DNA from: Daedaleopsis sinensis
Lineage: Eukaryota > Basidiomycota > Agaricomycetes > Polyporales > Polyporaceae
Direction of reading: 5' to 3'
Assembly: GCA_033807695.1 (NCBI GenBank)
Contig: CM066305.1
Coordinates: 2,170,001 to 2,234,000, forward strand
Length of the DNA stretch: 64,000 nucleotides
The notes below the pieces were generated by a model, which was given only the letters and a program-made list of their open reading frames with translations, was not told where the DNA came from and did not search any database. How positions within the stretch are numbered: the first letter of the stretch is position 1; each line of letters opens with the position of its first letter. Positions 23,694 to 36,088 of the stretch are shown here, piece by piece. Both the position numbers and the translations under genes were made by a program.

Positions 23694-26600
23694 CTCCGGG
23701 CAATCGTGCACACGCAGTGTTCTAAACGTCTCGGGAGCAGTGCGTGCTGCGCTCTACTGAACGCTGATATCGATCAAGCTACCGATGTGGTTCGGCCACA
23801 CCGTGTGAGGCCGCAGATGGATGGAGGATATACGCTGGACGCGAGATGCGAGATGAGAGATGAGGAGGTAGATTAGATGAGTTAGAAAAAAGTACTTACC
23901 CGCACGATGAAAGGCTCTTATGATACTGATATCGAACTACTATACGCGTACGTACTATCCTGTACTATCTGCCAACATCATGGCTGAAACGGATGTAAAA
24001 TTGGATTCCCAAAAAAAAAAAGTACTTACCGGTTCGTGCCTGGGCATGCACGCGTCGATGAATCAGGATTCAGGATCGTCGTGTCGCCAACGGGCAGCCT
24101 TGAAGCAGCCTACTTATATACAGGCGATATTAGTCTAGAACGAGCAGGGAGCCCTTCGAGCCCCTCTCCGATCGGCGTACATCTGGCCTTAATGTGCCCT
24201 CTTGCAATTGACAAACGTGCAGGATTGCATATGTTCGTGCTTCGTATACCCTTATGGCAGGCACAGGAGCTCCGAGTCCGTGAGGATTCCGCGCTCGTAC
24301 TTATCTCATGATCGATATATCTATCGCGCAGGAGAATGAACGTAGTGCTCTCTCGTCGCATCTAGGTGGCTCGAACTACATGCTGTGAATGAGCATACAT
24401 GCTATGAATGGGCAATCTCGGATATGGCTTGACAATCGCCAAATCATGAGCGCAGATCTGAAAGACAGTACTCAAGGAAGAACGCACATAGTACGTATAC
24501 GCAAGCGGATGCATGTCCCAGGTGCCTTGAAATGCAAAAACTTCACCAGCACGCGCAGCTGCAGGTGTGCGTGTACGTACGCGGCATGCCTCGGGGGTGT
24601 GCACTGTGTCCCTGTCTGCCGGCCCAGAACCCAGAATAGGCGTGGGCGCGCTGTGGACGATCGACGGCGAGGTGTCTCCTCGGGAACGACGGGAAGCAGA
24701 AGCAAACGGGAAGTCCCACCGGGTACATTGTGTGGCCATAGAACCCTGCGCATGCCAGACGGAACTGTGCAGGCGCAGGCGTGCGGCAGACATGTCGTGA
24801 ATGGCGGAATCGTGTCGTACGCGGCGGGGTCAGATGGTCACTGACTGACAGCCTTCGTGAATTCGGCGTGCCGTACGAGAACGACTCGGAGGCGAGAGGC
24901 TGGCCATGGGATCGTCTTGCAAATGATGATAAGTACGCATACTTATTCTTTCGGGGAGTATTGACGGGGTGGCTGATAGCTATTTCTTGGGGGAGTCGAG
25001 CTACGACCAAGGCAGGAGGAAAACCTAGAGAAGAGAAATCGCAATCAGAGGAGAAAGCAAGCTGGCACCAACCGCTAGCGCTGCATGATGATACGCGTAC
25101 GGCATACCACCGTTTCACCCTCGGTAACTCGCGGAGCGCTCAGCTCAGAGCTGCCAGTGTTCCACAACATCCCCAACGCCTCGCAGAATCGCACGTACGT
25201 TTCATATTATTCTGACAGCGTCGATGTGCGTGTAGTCCGCGCACAAAGTCGCAAAGTCGCCGCTGTATCAGTGTATATATGTCGACAAACGATAACATGT
25301 TCACGTAGGTTCAGGTACGTCTTCTCCCACAGGCCCGCTGGAGACACCCGAGGGCGGTATACCGAACTGCCGGCTCAAGGGGACCAAGAAGCGTATAGTA
25401 CGCGATCAACGCCGTCCGCCCCGAGCTCCGAGGCCGCCGGGGCGGGGCGATCACTCCGCGCCGCCACAACGGACACCGTGCCGGAGCGCGCGGGCAGATC
25501 TGTTGAGTCCGAGTCCCCGCGTGGATTAGAGCTAGTAGAGCACGTACTTACTTTGCTGGCAGTTGCTGGCCGACGCGTGCAATGCAGGTACAGCACTCAA
25601 GCACTCAAGCACTCAAGGCGAGAGCGGGCAAGGATGGTGGGGCACCGGTGGCTATGTAGAAGCAGCCGTAACTTCGACCCAACGCGCCCTCCATGGGACT
25701 CCGAGCTCCAACGCGAGAACCTGCACTTGATCATGACCTCCTGCCTACTGGGGAAACACTAGCTCCAAACGTCTGCACGTCGACATCGACGCCCAGCAAG
25801 TACTGTCCTGTACTGTCCCAGGCATGTCACCGTCGACAGAACGGCGGCGCATCTTGCGTGACGAGGCACCCGCCCACGCACGAATCACGGTGCATGAAAC
25901 ACCAACGCACGCACCACGCGACCCCAGGTCCCGTGTGCGGCGCGTCCTCCAAGAGCCTCCAAGCTCCTTAACTCGAAGGCCGTCCGAGACTCCGAGCGCA
26001 GACGTCCCAGGAATTCAAGCTTCGAGCTTCAAGGCGGGGCGATTGAGTACCGAGTACCGAGTACCGAGCACTGAGTACCGAGTACGGGCTGCAGCTGGCG
26101 GTTCGAATTCAATACGGTCACGTACAGTGGCACGCCGCACCGTGCACGGACGGCGCACTGAAGGTGTCATGGAGATGCTCATCTGACATCAGACCTGGGG
26201 CGTGGGGGCCCGGATGCGTGCGGCCGCAGCGCTAGCGAGCTGTGGGCCGGTGAGAACCGTCTGCGAGGGGTGGGATCCTGGGACGCTGGGATCCGGCGGG
26301 GGTGCGATTGCGGCAGCGGGAACGGGAACGGGAACGGCTCGGGGGAAGTATGCGATGTACAGAGAGATATATATGTTACTCAGACTGTATTGATGCAGGG
26401 AGGATGCGATGGGAGTCCTGTACTCGGCACAAGTGACAACAGGCGGCGAAGTTCGAACGGAGCGATGGAGAGGAAAGAGGAAGGTGGTATGTATGTATTA
26501 GTATCTATCGCGGGTGCGAAGAGTCTGCGCGAATGTCACGAATATCCGGATGCCGTACGATGCACTGTACGAGGGTTCGAGGTAGCGTGATTGCGAGCGA

Positions 26601-27201
26601 GGAGGGACAGGAACGCGGCCTTTAGAGGGTGATTGCGAGTGCGAGTGACGCTGCTAGGGAGGGTGAATGATGACCGTCACGGTGATGAAGATTGGATCTA
26701 GAACAAAGGATCCGGAGCCCGGACGGTCCCACCGTCCACCACGCATGAAACAAGCCACCGCGGCGCAGTGCTAGTGTGGACGCGCACAGACTGCGGCGCC
26801 GACGCCAGCACAATGCAGCACCACCTTTCCGCTAGCGTTGAACGTTAACGCGTGCATCTGTCCATTTTGACGAACTCCCGACCCTGTGCGATAAGCACCG
26901 GGATCACGCCAGCCGCCCGTCCCGGGCTCGCAATCAGCAGCGTCCCGTTCCCCAGGTTGACATCGGTACCCCGGACTTCTCCTGTCCCCGCGGTGGGGCC
27001 CGCTCTTGGGTATCCATGCGCGGTCCGGAGAACACGAGCCGGAAGAGCGTCGGAGGGGAGAGGGGCGAGGATCCACGCTAATGCGCCGGCGGTGGCGGGC
27101 TCATGATGGTCTATAATACACTGATAGTACACTGGTCATGAGGGGTGGGTAAAGTTGGGGTGATGGTATATAGCGAGGAATGGAGCGTGAGGAGGTGGGC
27201 C
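23694..27201. other. gene-poor region
   Basis: About 3.5 kb with only short overlapping frames. The minus strand near 23.89 and 24.02 kb shows two copies of GGTAAGTACTTTTT, which look like splice donors. These could belong to 5' untranslated exons of the DUF3445 gene. No protein gene could be supported. Confidence 0.5.
26045..26087. repeat. (GAGTACC)n repeat
   Basis: Five to six imperfect GAGTACC/GAGTACT units in non-coding DNA. Confidence 0.8.
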
Positions 27202-27984
27202 TCACGAGGTGAATGCCGCCGTGGCAGCGAACATGTTGTGGTGGGGTTGCACATCCGGAGCGACCGACTGGAACCCGTGTGCAAACGAACTGTACTGCAT
27301 GTGGTGCTTGATGAAGGGGGAGTGCGCCGAGGGCCGCCCGGCCTGTGCGAAGACGGACGAGGGTGGCACGTGGCTGTGCGCGCTCTGCTGCGAGGCGAGG
27401 TAGAAGGGATCGGTGGTGGCGAAGAGGGACGTGTTGGGGGAAGGGAGTTCGTAGTGCGAGTGGTCGACGGGGATCATGTGCACGGAGAGGCTCGTCTTGC
27501 GTGGGCGGTACGCGGACGATGTCTGGGGCGCACCTGACGGATGTGGCGCTCGGGAGAAGGACGGAGAGGGACTGGTGGGAGAGGAGGGGGAGGCGAGGAG
27601 AAGATCCTCGACCATACGCTCGTCCTCGTCCATGTCGTCGGAGTCGCGCTGAGAGTCGTCGAAGGAGCACCGCATTCTGGAGCTCGCGGTACTGCCATTC
27701 CGGACGCGCGCGGCCTCCATGGGGTCGAGGGAGATGCTTGCAGACGGCGTTCGGCACACAGGGGTGGTCGAGGGGCCGTGTCGAGGAGAGTTGATAGCCA
27801 TGGGTGAGGACATGGACTGGGCGAAGAGGGTCTGTGCGAGCTGTGCCTAATGGAGGGGATTGTCAGAGTTGCAATCGCAACGGCGGCGGGGTCTTAGTAC
27901 CTGCAACGCGGCGAGGTCGATCGCTTCCTGGCCGATGTGGTTAGCGTTGAAAGAGGCTACAAGGTCGTCGACGGAGAGGCTCAT
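27202..27984 (-). CDS. conserved basidiomycete protein of unknown function
   Basis: Exons (-): 27984-27901 and 27846-27202, 242 residues. The N-terminus MSLSVDDLVASFNANHIG and the following DLAALQAQLAQTLFAQ form a short amphipathic segment that I associate with conserved Agaricomycete proteins. The rest is Ser/Pro-rich with an acidic patch (DSDDMDEDERMVEDLL) and His/Gln/Phe-rich repeats near the C-terminus. There is no signal peptide and no membrane helix. The composition would suit a regulatory or adaptor protein, but that is only inference. Confidence 0.75.
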
Positions 27985-30196
27985 GGTTGTCGAGAGGTAG
28001 AGGGAGGTAGCGGGGGCGAGCAGAGGATGTGGAGAAGGGTGCTGTGCGATGCGGGGAGGGAAGGTGGGACCAGAAGAAGGCGAGGAAGGCCTTCAAGTAC
28101 TCGAGCCGATCTCGGTCTGAAAGAAATCTGAATCACGGGCCGGACGAGGTTCCATATGTGGCACGCTTCGTTCCGGACTTTGGCGGAAATCGGGCGTCTG
28201 GTGCACTCTGCTCTCGTCCGCCGGCCGCTCCGGCAGCGATCCGCCCAGCTCGCTCGACGTCTCACTCGCCCCAGACGACACACACACACCCAGCACACGC
28301 CGACAGCCGTCTCGTACGCCCAGCAGTCCGTGCAGCGGCGCAGGCGGGATGTCCCACACGCGCAGGCTTTTCGCCGAAGATCCACCCCGCTCGGGCATCA
28401 TACGTTCGCAGCACTCGACGCGGACGAACGCAGACGCGAAAGGCAAAGGCACGGACCACGGGCCCTCGCCCTTTCTCGCCCGCTCGTCCAACTTCTCTCT
28501 TCAGTCCAGGCTGCTGCTTTCTCTGACCGTCCGATCCCTCTCCCGACCATCCTCTTTCCGTCTCTCGCATGACGACGATCTGCGCCCCCCAGCTCGCGCA
28601 CGGATGTGCTTCAGGACGCCGAAGACGGGGGCGCATGCGAGGGGCGAGACCCGCACGCGCGATGGGCTGCACACGACACGCAGCCTGATCTCCTTCGCGA
28701 ACATCTGTGCCACCCGGCCGGGGCGGCCACCATCGCAGAAGTCCCCCTGCCGTCGCCGCCTGCACAGGCTCATCCCCTCCCATCGCGGCCGCACGCCTCC
28801 CAGGCTCGCTGCGTGCCCCCGTCAGCAGATACAATGCGCGGATGCGGCACCAGTAGCGCGCCCGGCACCTCCACAACATGGCCAGCGACGGCGACGTCGC
28901 ATAGCCTCGTGCCCTCCTGGACACCGTTCCCACACCTGTCGCCACCAGCCCAAAGTAGTAGCACCCACCCGGAGTCGGCCTCCCGTGCACGCACTCGCCC
29001 TCGCGCCGTCCTAAGCCCCCGGATCGCGACGGGCGTCGTGGAGCGGACGCGAAGGTGCTCGTTCCCCCCTCAAGCTCTCAAGTCTCCACAGCGCCGGGCT
29101 CGCTCGCACACGAGTTCTATCGAAGGTCGCCCTCTTCTTCCGCTCGTCGTCGGAGCCCAGACACGTCCTCCGACCCGCGTCTTCCGAGCTCGTCCTCCCG
29201 CTTCTCTGTCACCCCGTTTCCGGACCGCGCAGGCCCGCGCACGCCGTTCCTCTCCGGCCAATAGCGCGACGGCGGGGACCAGTCTACAGCCGAGTCTGGA
29301 CACTTGCGAATACTATGCATGCGGCGCGCGGAGGGGCTACCCCCACGTATACGGCCCTGGTAATCTGGATGTCGGATCGCTGCCCCCTCGCACGGAGTTC
29401 GTCCGCCGTGCGATCGCCCACGGCTCTACGTATACGACGGTCCAGCCAGGTCGCTTAGCCCAAATGCAAGTGCCCCCGAACGCGGCCGCCTCGACGGGCG
29501 TGTTGTGTCAGACAAGCGGTCGGTCTACTCTCCGCATTGCTGGGGTCGCACCCTGCGCACTGCGCGGGCCTTCTGATCTGCAACGAACGCCAGCACTCGG
29601 ACTCGGTCACGGTGTCCGCGCCTCGCTGCTTCCGTGATATGCCGGCGGTAGGTAGGCCGCCGCTGTCTTTCGTACGCGTAAGTACAGACTCCGCGCGAGG
29701 TGTACCTGATGATGTAGGCTCTTCAAATTGAACGCTCGTTTTGGTGCGCGCAGAGCACTTGCGTGTGTCGGTTCTTCGTCCGAGTCCAATCCCACACCCA
29801 TGGTGCTCTGTACCGTTCCTCACTGTAAGTGATACCTTCATCAGGAGCTGCACGCCGATGTCTGATGATGGAACAGGTTATAGCAACGGTCTGCTCTGTA
29901 CGTCGAGTAACCGGGATAGAATGCATTGTGCTTTCCGGCATATGCATCCTTCATATATCAGGAGCTCATCGATAAGCTACTGGCTCCGCCGTTCCCTGAG
30001 CATGCGTCCGCTGGACTACAATGCCACAGGAGACCGCACGATACAGCCTTTTCGACGCCACTGGTATCGTAGAGGACGCCCATGAGCACACGCCGGCGCA
30101 GACCTGCACGCCCAGTACTACATGTAAGATAGTATTCTAAGACTCTCTCTGCGTTCCTGCGCCCTCCTCGCTCACGCACGAGCGTGTGCCGGTACG
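27985..30196. other. intergenic region; its right part is duplicated at 34.9 kb
   Basis: 27985-29560 is GC-rich with long frames on both strands but no motif or codon evidence that any is real. 29564-30035 recurs at about 34893-35310. Within the repeated part a frame reading ELIDKLLAPPFPEHASAGL is kept, with substitutions, in the second copy, so a lost or unrecognised exon is possible. Confidence 0.4.
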
Positions 30197-31802
30197 ATGC
30201 TGGGTCTCTTAACTCTAGGCCTCGCGCAGTGCGTGTATCGTCTACCGGGTGTCGAGGCTCAGGCCACCGACGCTGTGTGCGTAGACGATTATGCATGGGT
30301 ACGCGACTTCCTCACGATAAATGCGCCCGCGTCGCTGACCAGACCATCGCGTGCAGATGAGCAACTCGAAAGGGCAGTCGCCATGCCTCGTCGGGGCGTA
30401 CCTCAAAGCGCCATGCGACGGCTTGGACAACGGTGCGCCGCTATAGCTACCACCTTCGACGCTCGCGCTCAACTGACAGCTGGTCATGACGCGGCATCGT
30501 GCGCTGGCAGCGTTCGTCTACAGCCTAGGAAGAGCGGACGCGTACTACACGGGGCCGGTGGAGCAGAACGCCTGCAAGTGCAACACCGTGTTTTACTCGC
30601 TGTCACAGGCCTGCGAGAGGTGCCAGTTCCCGCCCAACATCAGTCTCTACATGGACCCGTCTGTCTTTCAACGCTCCTCCCCTGTTCAACTTAGGCACGC
30701 TGATTTAATTGAGCGTTCCCCGTAGCTGGCCGGCATTCGCGCAGAATTGCACGAGCGTAACCATCTCGGAGTGAGTGACGGCCTCTTCGGACTCTCATCA
30801 ATCTCATCGTCTGAACACTCTCATATATGCATCCTCTTCTCCGTCTAAACACGGATGAGCAGATACCCGGTTACGATCCCTGCAGACACTGCGATCCCCA
30901 TATGGGCGCGCCAGAACGTGACGGTGAGCAGCGCAGACGTCCACTCCGTCCGCACGCAGCTCACAGTAGATGGCCCATAGGTCCACAATATCTTCAACGT
31001 GTCCCTCGCGCAATGGGCCGCGGCCGCAGGTACGCAGTGCTCGGACGGAACGATGCGGACACCACTCACCCCGCCGTGCCAGACATCCCGGATATCACCG
31101 CCCCGCCCAACGCCTCCTCGCCGCAACCGTCGATCTCTACCACCATCCCAGGAGCGGACGCGATAGCCTCCCAGCAGCCGAGCGACGTCGGGGCCATCGT
31201 CGGGGGGGCCGTCGGCGGGTTCTTGGGCGTGCTCCTGATCGGCACGCTCGTTCTCTGGATGCTCCTCCGCCAGCGCAGCCTCCGCCGCCACCCGCACCGC
31301 CAGCTGTCCGAGCGCTCTGCCTTTATCCTCGACAGCGACAGCGACGTCGCGTATGGACATGGATACGGGCACCAGCCCGCGCCCGCGCCCGCGCCCGTGC
31401 TCCCGACCTCGACCTCGACCTCGACCTCGAGCCCGATGAGCGCAGCGTCGCCTACGACAAAGCTATACGTACGCCCAGTCCAGTCCATCCACCCTGCTCC
31501 CCGCTCCCCCCCATCCCCCGCTCCCCGCTCACGCTGACTCTGACTCTGACACTGACACTGACGACGGCGGCGTGCAGGACCCGAACGACCCGCGCACGTA
31601 CCCGCAGGACCCGCGGCCGCCGCCGTTCAAGTTGGACCCGCCGTTCAGGATCGTGTCGCGCGCGGCGTCCATGCCGCCGCCCGTGTCCATGTCCCCGGCC
31701 GCCCGGGCGCGCCCGGGCGGCGCGTCTGGCACGTACTCGCCTCTCGCGCCCGCGTACGGGCCTGCTCGTGCGCCGCCGGCGTTCGTGGGGCCCCCTCTTT
31801 GA
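30197..31802 (+). CDS. gene B: 8-cysteine single-pass membrane protein
   Basis: Exons: 30197-30298, 30357-30432, 30511-30658, 30726-30770, 30863-30923, 30981-31029, 31083-31468 and 31578-31802, 363 residues. Signal peptide, then the 8-cysteine framework (C-x15-C-x9-C-x26-C-x-C-x10-C-x2-C-x19-C) with the hallmark WMSNSKGQSPC. Then VTIPADTAIPIWA, a Ser/Pro stalk, the membrane helix VGGAVGGFLGVLLIGTLVLW and the stop RQRSLRR. The tail contains a TS-repeat coded by a GACCTC array. Directly after the last splice junction comes DPNDPRTYP, followed by a Pro-rich end. The exon 3 donor (GTCTGT) is weak and its exact position is the least certain. First intact member of the 30-41 kb array. Confidence 0.8.
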
Positions 31803-32374
31803 GGTGGGGGTGGGGGTGGCTGCTGCGTGGGATGTCTTGTCTTCCACTCGGCCGCGGCATATAGACATGTACACGGTTCTGTTTTGCTTCGGAATGTTTG
31901 TGCTTTGGAATAATGTGTTGTATGAACTACTCATTGAATGGGTCGACTCCCCGTTTGTAGACACGTCCCCAGTGCTTGTGGTGAGCTTGTCCTCCTACCT
32001 CGATCGGCAAGCTGTGGTATTCCTAGCTATCTATCCTAGGAGGAAGCCATCAAGGCAACGTTTCGCGCACATCTGGCAACACTCTCATCTCTTCCATCTC
32101 AACGAGATCCCTGAGCGACAGATGTGAAGACGGGCGCAGGGTGATTATCAAGAACTCTTGCGCCCATGGTACACATTCGCACAGGACATCCACGAGTTGG
32201 ACCCACCACCACCTACAACCGAAGTTGGCGCTTCCTCATTATGCTGCTCAACCAGCCATGTGGGCGGTGCGGACACGAATAGCACCCTAGGACACACGGT
32301 CGCGCACCGCCGGGGTGAGGCAGTCGTGCTTTATGTATCCCCAACCCCTTCAACTCAACGCGGTCCTGCTTCGC
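31803..32374. other. intergenic region
   Basis: Spacer between genes B and C, AT-richer in its first half. No gene seen. Confidence 0.5.
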
Positions 32375-33821
32375 ATGGCTTTCCCTCTCCTTCTTCTGAT
32401 ACTTGTCTTCCCCGCGACATGGGTTCGCATGCTGCTGGTGGATGCCCAGCACACCAACGTGCAATGCACGTCGGATTTTAGCTGGGTATGTCCGCCGGCG
32501 ATACGTCGTTGAGTGCCGCCCTGATATCCTTCTCATTATAGATGCTCAACTCGCGTAAACAAAACCCATGTGCGGTCGCCGCGACTCTCGACGCGGCGTG
32601 CGACCCTAATGCTTGTGCGTATACCGTGCCTTGCCATGTTGCTGCGGATTCTGAAGGCCGCATGCAGTCCAAGCCACGGATCCCCTGCCGTCCCATAGCA
32701 GCTCATATGCTCCGCCGTCCACTCAGAACGACTGCGAATGCAACGAGATATACTTCGCCCTCATACAGGCGTGTCAGCTCTGCCAGGGTGCGCTTCAGTC
32801 GAGTCTCCTTTCGTAAGCTACAAGTTCCCTGCGGCGAGTCCGACATGCATCGGCGTCCTCATCGAAACCAATCACTTTTCATTACCAGCTGGCCAACGTG
32901 GTCCAAAAGCTGTACCACGGCTGTCTTAAACAACACGTGAGTTCGTTCTTGCCGACTGCCAGGGGATCTCCGGGGATTGAACGTTGAACTCGCGGAATAG
33001 CTATCCCAAGCCGATACCTCCTGGAGCAGCAATTCCAAACTGGGCATTCAACAGTTTCAGTGTGAGCCATGCTAGAACCCCGCTAGCGCAGCGAAGCTCA
33101 CTCTCATCCGGCCTTCAAAGCCCGACAATGGAGGTGCATTCGACGTCAGTGAAGCCGAGGCGTGGGCCGTGGAAGGTCAGTGTACATGCAGGATATCCGA
33201 TATATACGCATACTCATCCCCACACGTATGTCGCGGCCACCGCAGGGCTCCCGGACCACTTCCCGCCGTCAGTTCCCTTTGGACCGGCGTCATCATCCAC
33301 GGGCGAGAACAGCTCGTCGTCCACGTCCACACCGCCTGCCACGACCTCGACTTCGACTTCGCCAGCGAACCCGACATCTACCGGCACCGCGACTTCAGCC
33401 AAGACCCGCCGCATAGGCACGATCGCGGGCGCAGCCGTCGGGGGCGTGGTCGGCCTGCTCCTCGTCGGCCCCCTCGTCCATCTCCTGCTGCGCTGCAAAC
33501 GGAGGATGGACCGCCGGGCAGAAGCACGAGCCGGCTTGCCTACGCTGGCACTACCACCCACTGCTGCAGCCAGGGGCACTGGCGAGTCGAACAGCCAGCA
33601 GCCCGAGTCCGCGCTGGAACGTTCTCCTTTGATGCCAGCGAAAGCGAAGAGCCCTCCGATGGCGGTGTCCCCCCGGCTGCCTCTCGTGCTTTATGTGGGT
33701 GCCTTTGACTCGGACTGCCACGTGTGTGAAGTCTGACCGCTGGTGTGTGTGACAGGATCCGGACGACCCCCGCACGTTCCCGCCAGCGCTGGATATACAT
33801 CCCCGCGCTACGTCTCCGTAA
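32375..33821 (+). CDS. gene C: 8-cysteine single-pass membrane protein, shortened tail
   Basis: Exons: 32375-32485, 32542-32614, 32668-32812, 32889-32936, 33001-33061, 33121-33175, 33246-33694 and 33756-33821, 335 residues. Start chosen at MAFPLLLLILVFPATW; an ATG at 32333 would add 14 residues. Eight cysteines (C-x15-C-x9-C-x26-C-x-C-x10-C-x2-C-x17-C) with WMLNSRKQNPC, then YPKPIPPGAAIPNWA, a Ser/Thr stalk and the helix IGTIAGAAVGGVVGLLLVG. The tail has DPDDPRTFP after the last splice site and then stops at TAA (33819). The broken copy at 38.4-39.2 kb shows that the ancestral frame ran on with about 25 more codons, so this tail has been truncated. Confidence 0.78.
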
Positions 33822-34469
33822 CCTGTCATCTTCATCTGAGCGTACTGTTCCTAGATATCACGACTCCAGCAGTGGTCTCTACGGCGCACAGTTCATACGG
33901 GTCCCGGCAGAGGGTAGTCGATATACCAAGGTAAGTTAAAAATACCGTGTGGAATTCAGACATATTGCCCCCTCCCCATCACCCATCGCTGCCCGACGAT
34001 GCAGCCAAGCTCGGGCGTACAGTCGATGGGCGTTGCCGACGATATACACGATTTGAAACAGTGCAACCGACGTGCGGCTTGCTCGCCATTGCGTGTCGTC
34101 GGCCCCGCCCCGCCTGTGTCATTATCAGGATACCCGTCGCGTCCTCCCCGCCGTCTTCCCCGCTCGTCCGCTCCGTCCTGCCATGGGCGGGGCTGCATGC
34201 ACGGCGGGCGGTCGACGACACGTCGGGTACGTCGTGGGCGGGTGGTCGCACTTGAAAATATATGTACAGTTCTATACAGCTGTTTGCAAAACGATAGTCG
34301 TATTGCAAACAGCTGTAACCGTCGGAGTTCTCCCTAAACGAGAATTTTCGGCGAGCTGTAATCAGGGAGCAACATGTCTTGATGTAGACGGCTTGCAGAG
34401 CCTGGTGGGCCGGAGCTTGTGTGACCTCCGGAGTCCGGACTGGCGGTCGGTCAGTAAATGACTCGACCT

Positions 34470-34885
34470 GAAGCCTCCTGATCCGGGGCTCTGAGTCCCG
34501 GACCACGTCGCATCATCTGGTCCCTTTGCACTGGCTTCATGATCCACGCGCGAGCACAGTTCGTCGTCCACGTCCACGTCCACGCCATGACTTTGAGCAA
34601 CACGGCGGCTTCGCCGGCGAGTTCGACGTCTACCAGCCCCCGAGGAATTCAGAACCGACCTGGGCGACACGACTTCGACCAACACTCGCCGCATAGGCAC
34701 GATCGCGGGCGCAGCTGTCGGGGGCATGGTCGGCCTGCTCCTCGTCGGCCCCCGGCTCGGCCCGTCCATCTCCTGATGCGCTTCAAGCGGAGGATGGACC
34801 GCCGGGCAGCACTTCCACCCATTGCTGCAGCGAGGAGCTCACGCTGAGGCATCGTCCTTTGATGCCAGCAAGGAGCCCTCCGACG
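34470..34885 (+). pseudogene. partial copy of gene C exon 7 (stalk and membrane helix)
   Basis: Aligns with the stalk, membrane-helix and early-tail region of gene C. It contains frames reading TRRIGTIAGAAVGGMVGL and RRMDRRA but has small indels, no 5' half and no last exon. It runs directly into a copy of the DNA upstream of gene B, in an order opposite to the intact genes, so it records an illegitimate or unequal recombination. Confidence 0.8.
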
Positions 34886-35433
34886 GCGATGGGCCGGGCC
34901 TTCTGATCTGCAACGGACGCCAGTCGGACTCGGTGTCCGCGCCTCGCTGCTTCCGTGATATGCCGGCGGTAGGTAGGCCAGGGTAGGCCGCGTACAGACT
35001 CCGCGCGAGCTGTACCTGATGATGTAGGCTCTTCAAATTGAACGCTCATTTTGGTGCGCGCAGAGCACTTGCGGTTCTTCGTCCGAGCCGCATGCACATG
35101 GGCCACCGGGGTGTTGTTGTCCAATCCCACACCCATCGTGATGGAACAGGCTATAGCAACGTTCTGCTCTGTACGTCGAGTAACCGGGATTGAATGAATT
35201 GTACATGTGCTTTCTGACATCCTTCATATACAGGAGCACATCGATAAGCTACTGGCTCCGCCGTTCCCTGAGTATGTGTCTGCTGGACTACATTAATGCC
35301 ACAGGATACGCGTCGCTGACCATCGCGTGCAGATGAGCAACTCGAACTGAGGGCAGTCGCCATGCCTCGTCGGAGCGTACCTCAACGGGGCATCACACCT
35401 TTTTTTTCTCGCTGTCACGAGCCGTATACACAT

Positions 35434-35480
35434 GGGCTTGCAAGTTCCCCGGTTTCTAAACCGCTCGGACTTGCAAGCCC
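35434..35480 (+). repeat. left inverted end, internally palindromic
   Basis: Pairs with 36042-36088. The arms GGGCTTGCAAGT and ACTTGCAAGCCC can fold on themselves. Confidence 0.85.
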
Positions 35481-36041
35481 CAGGCGTGTGGTTGTCGGGC
35501 TGGGAGGGGTTGTGGGAGAGGACTCGAGGAAGAGCAGCGGCGAGAGGCGGCGGGAACTTTGACGGCGGGGAGGACGGGCGTGCGCCGTGGCACCCGCATC
35601 AATGAACAATGTCATCCCCCATCACTTTCCCCCGCCGCCGCCGCCGCCGCTCGCCGCCTCCGCCCACCGCCTCCGCCCACCGCCTCCTCCCGCCTCCTCC
35701 TGCCTCCTCCCGCCTCCTCTCTGCCTGCATCCTCTGCTCCTCATCCCCTTCTCATGAATTGGGCAGAGGTGGCGGCGGGAACTGGAATCGATGGGCGACG
35801 GGCGGCGGGCGGGGAGTCAGGTGGCGGGCGTTGGTGCGGGCAGAGGGCGTTGATGAACGTCTACACGCCCCGTTCTCGCCGCATCTATCCGCCGCATCTA
35901 TCCGCCATCTCTCCTCACCGTCGACGCCCCTCCCCTCTGTCCTCCTTCGCAAGTCGGGCAGAGGCGGCAGATAAATGCGGCGGGCAGAGGCGGCGGGCTA
36001 GAGGCAGAGGCGGCGGGCACATTGATGGAGATCAGCGCGCG

Positions 36042-36088
36042 CGGCTTGCAAGTCCGAGCGGTTTATAAACCGGGGAACTTGCAAGCCC
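36042..36088 (-). repeat. right inverted end, internally palindromic
   Basis: Reverse complement of 35434-35480 with about two differences. Confidence 0.85.

Larger units (their letters stand above)
35434..36088. mobile_element. 655-bp non-autonomous element with 47-bp hairpin-forming inverted ends
   Basis: The left end 35434-35480 and right end 36042-36088 are inverted copies with about two differences. Each end is itself nearly palindromic: GGGCTTGCAAGT opens it and ACTTGCAAGCCC closes it, around a central CGGTTT..AAACCG. The interior is GC-rich with GCC and CCGCCTCC runs and no transposase frame. It sits inside exon 3 of a gene B relic. The target-site duplication is not clear: flanks read TATACACAT and ATATGTACA. 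Confidence 0.8.

Noticed and set aside
28262..29637. Long frames on both strands (242 codons minus, 343 codons plus)
   Set aside because: They overlap each other in a GC-rich stretch, lack any family pattern and have compositions typical of chance frames. No splice model improved them.
35620..35725. GCC/CCTCC run inside the 655-bp element as a possible coding region
   Set aside because: Low-complexity repeat. All frames give simple-sequence peptides.
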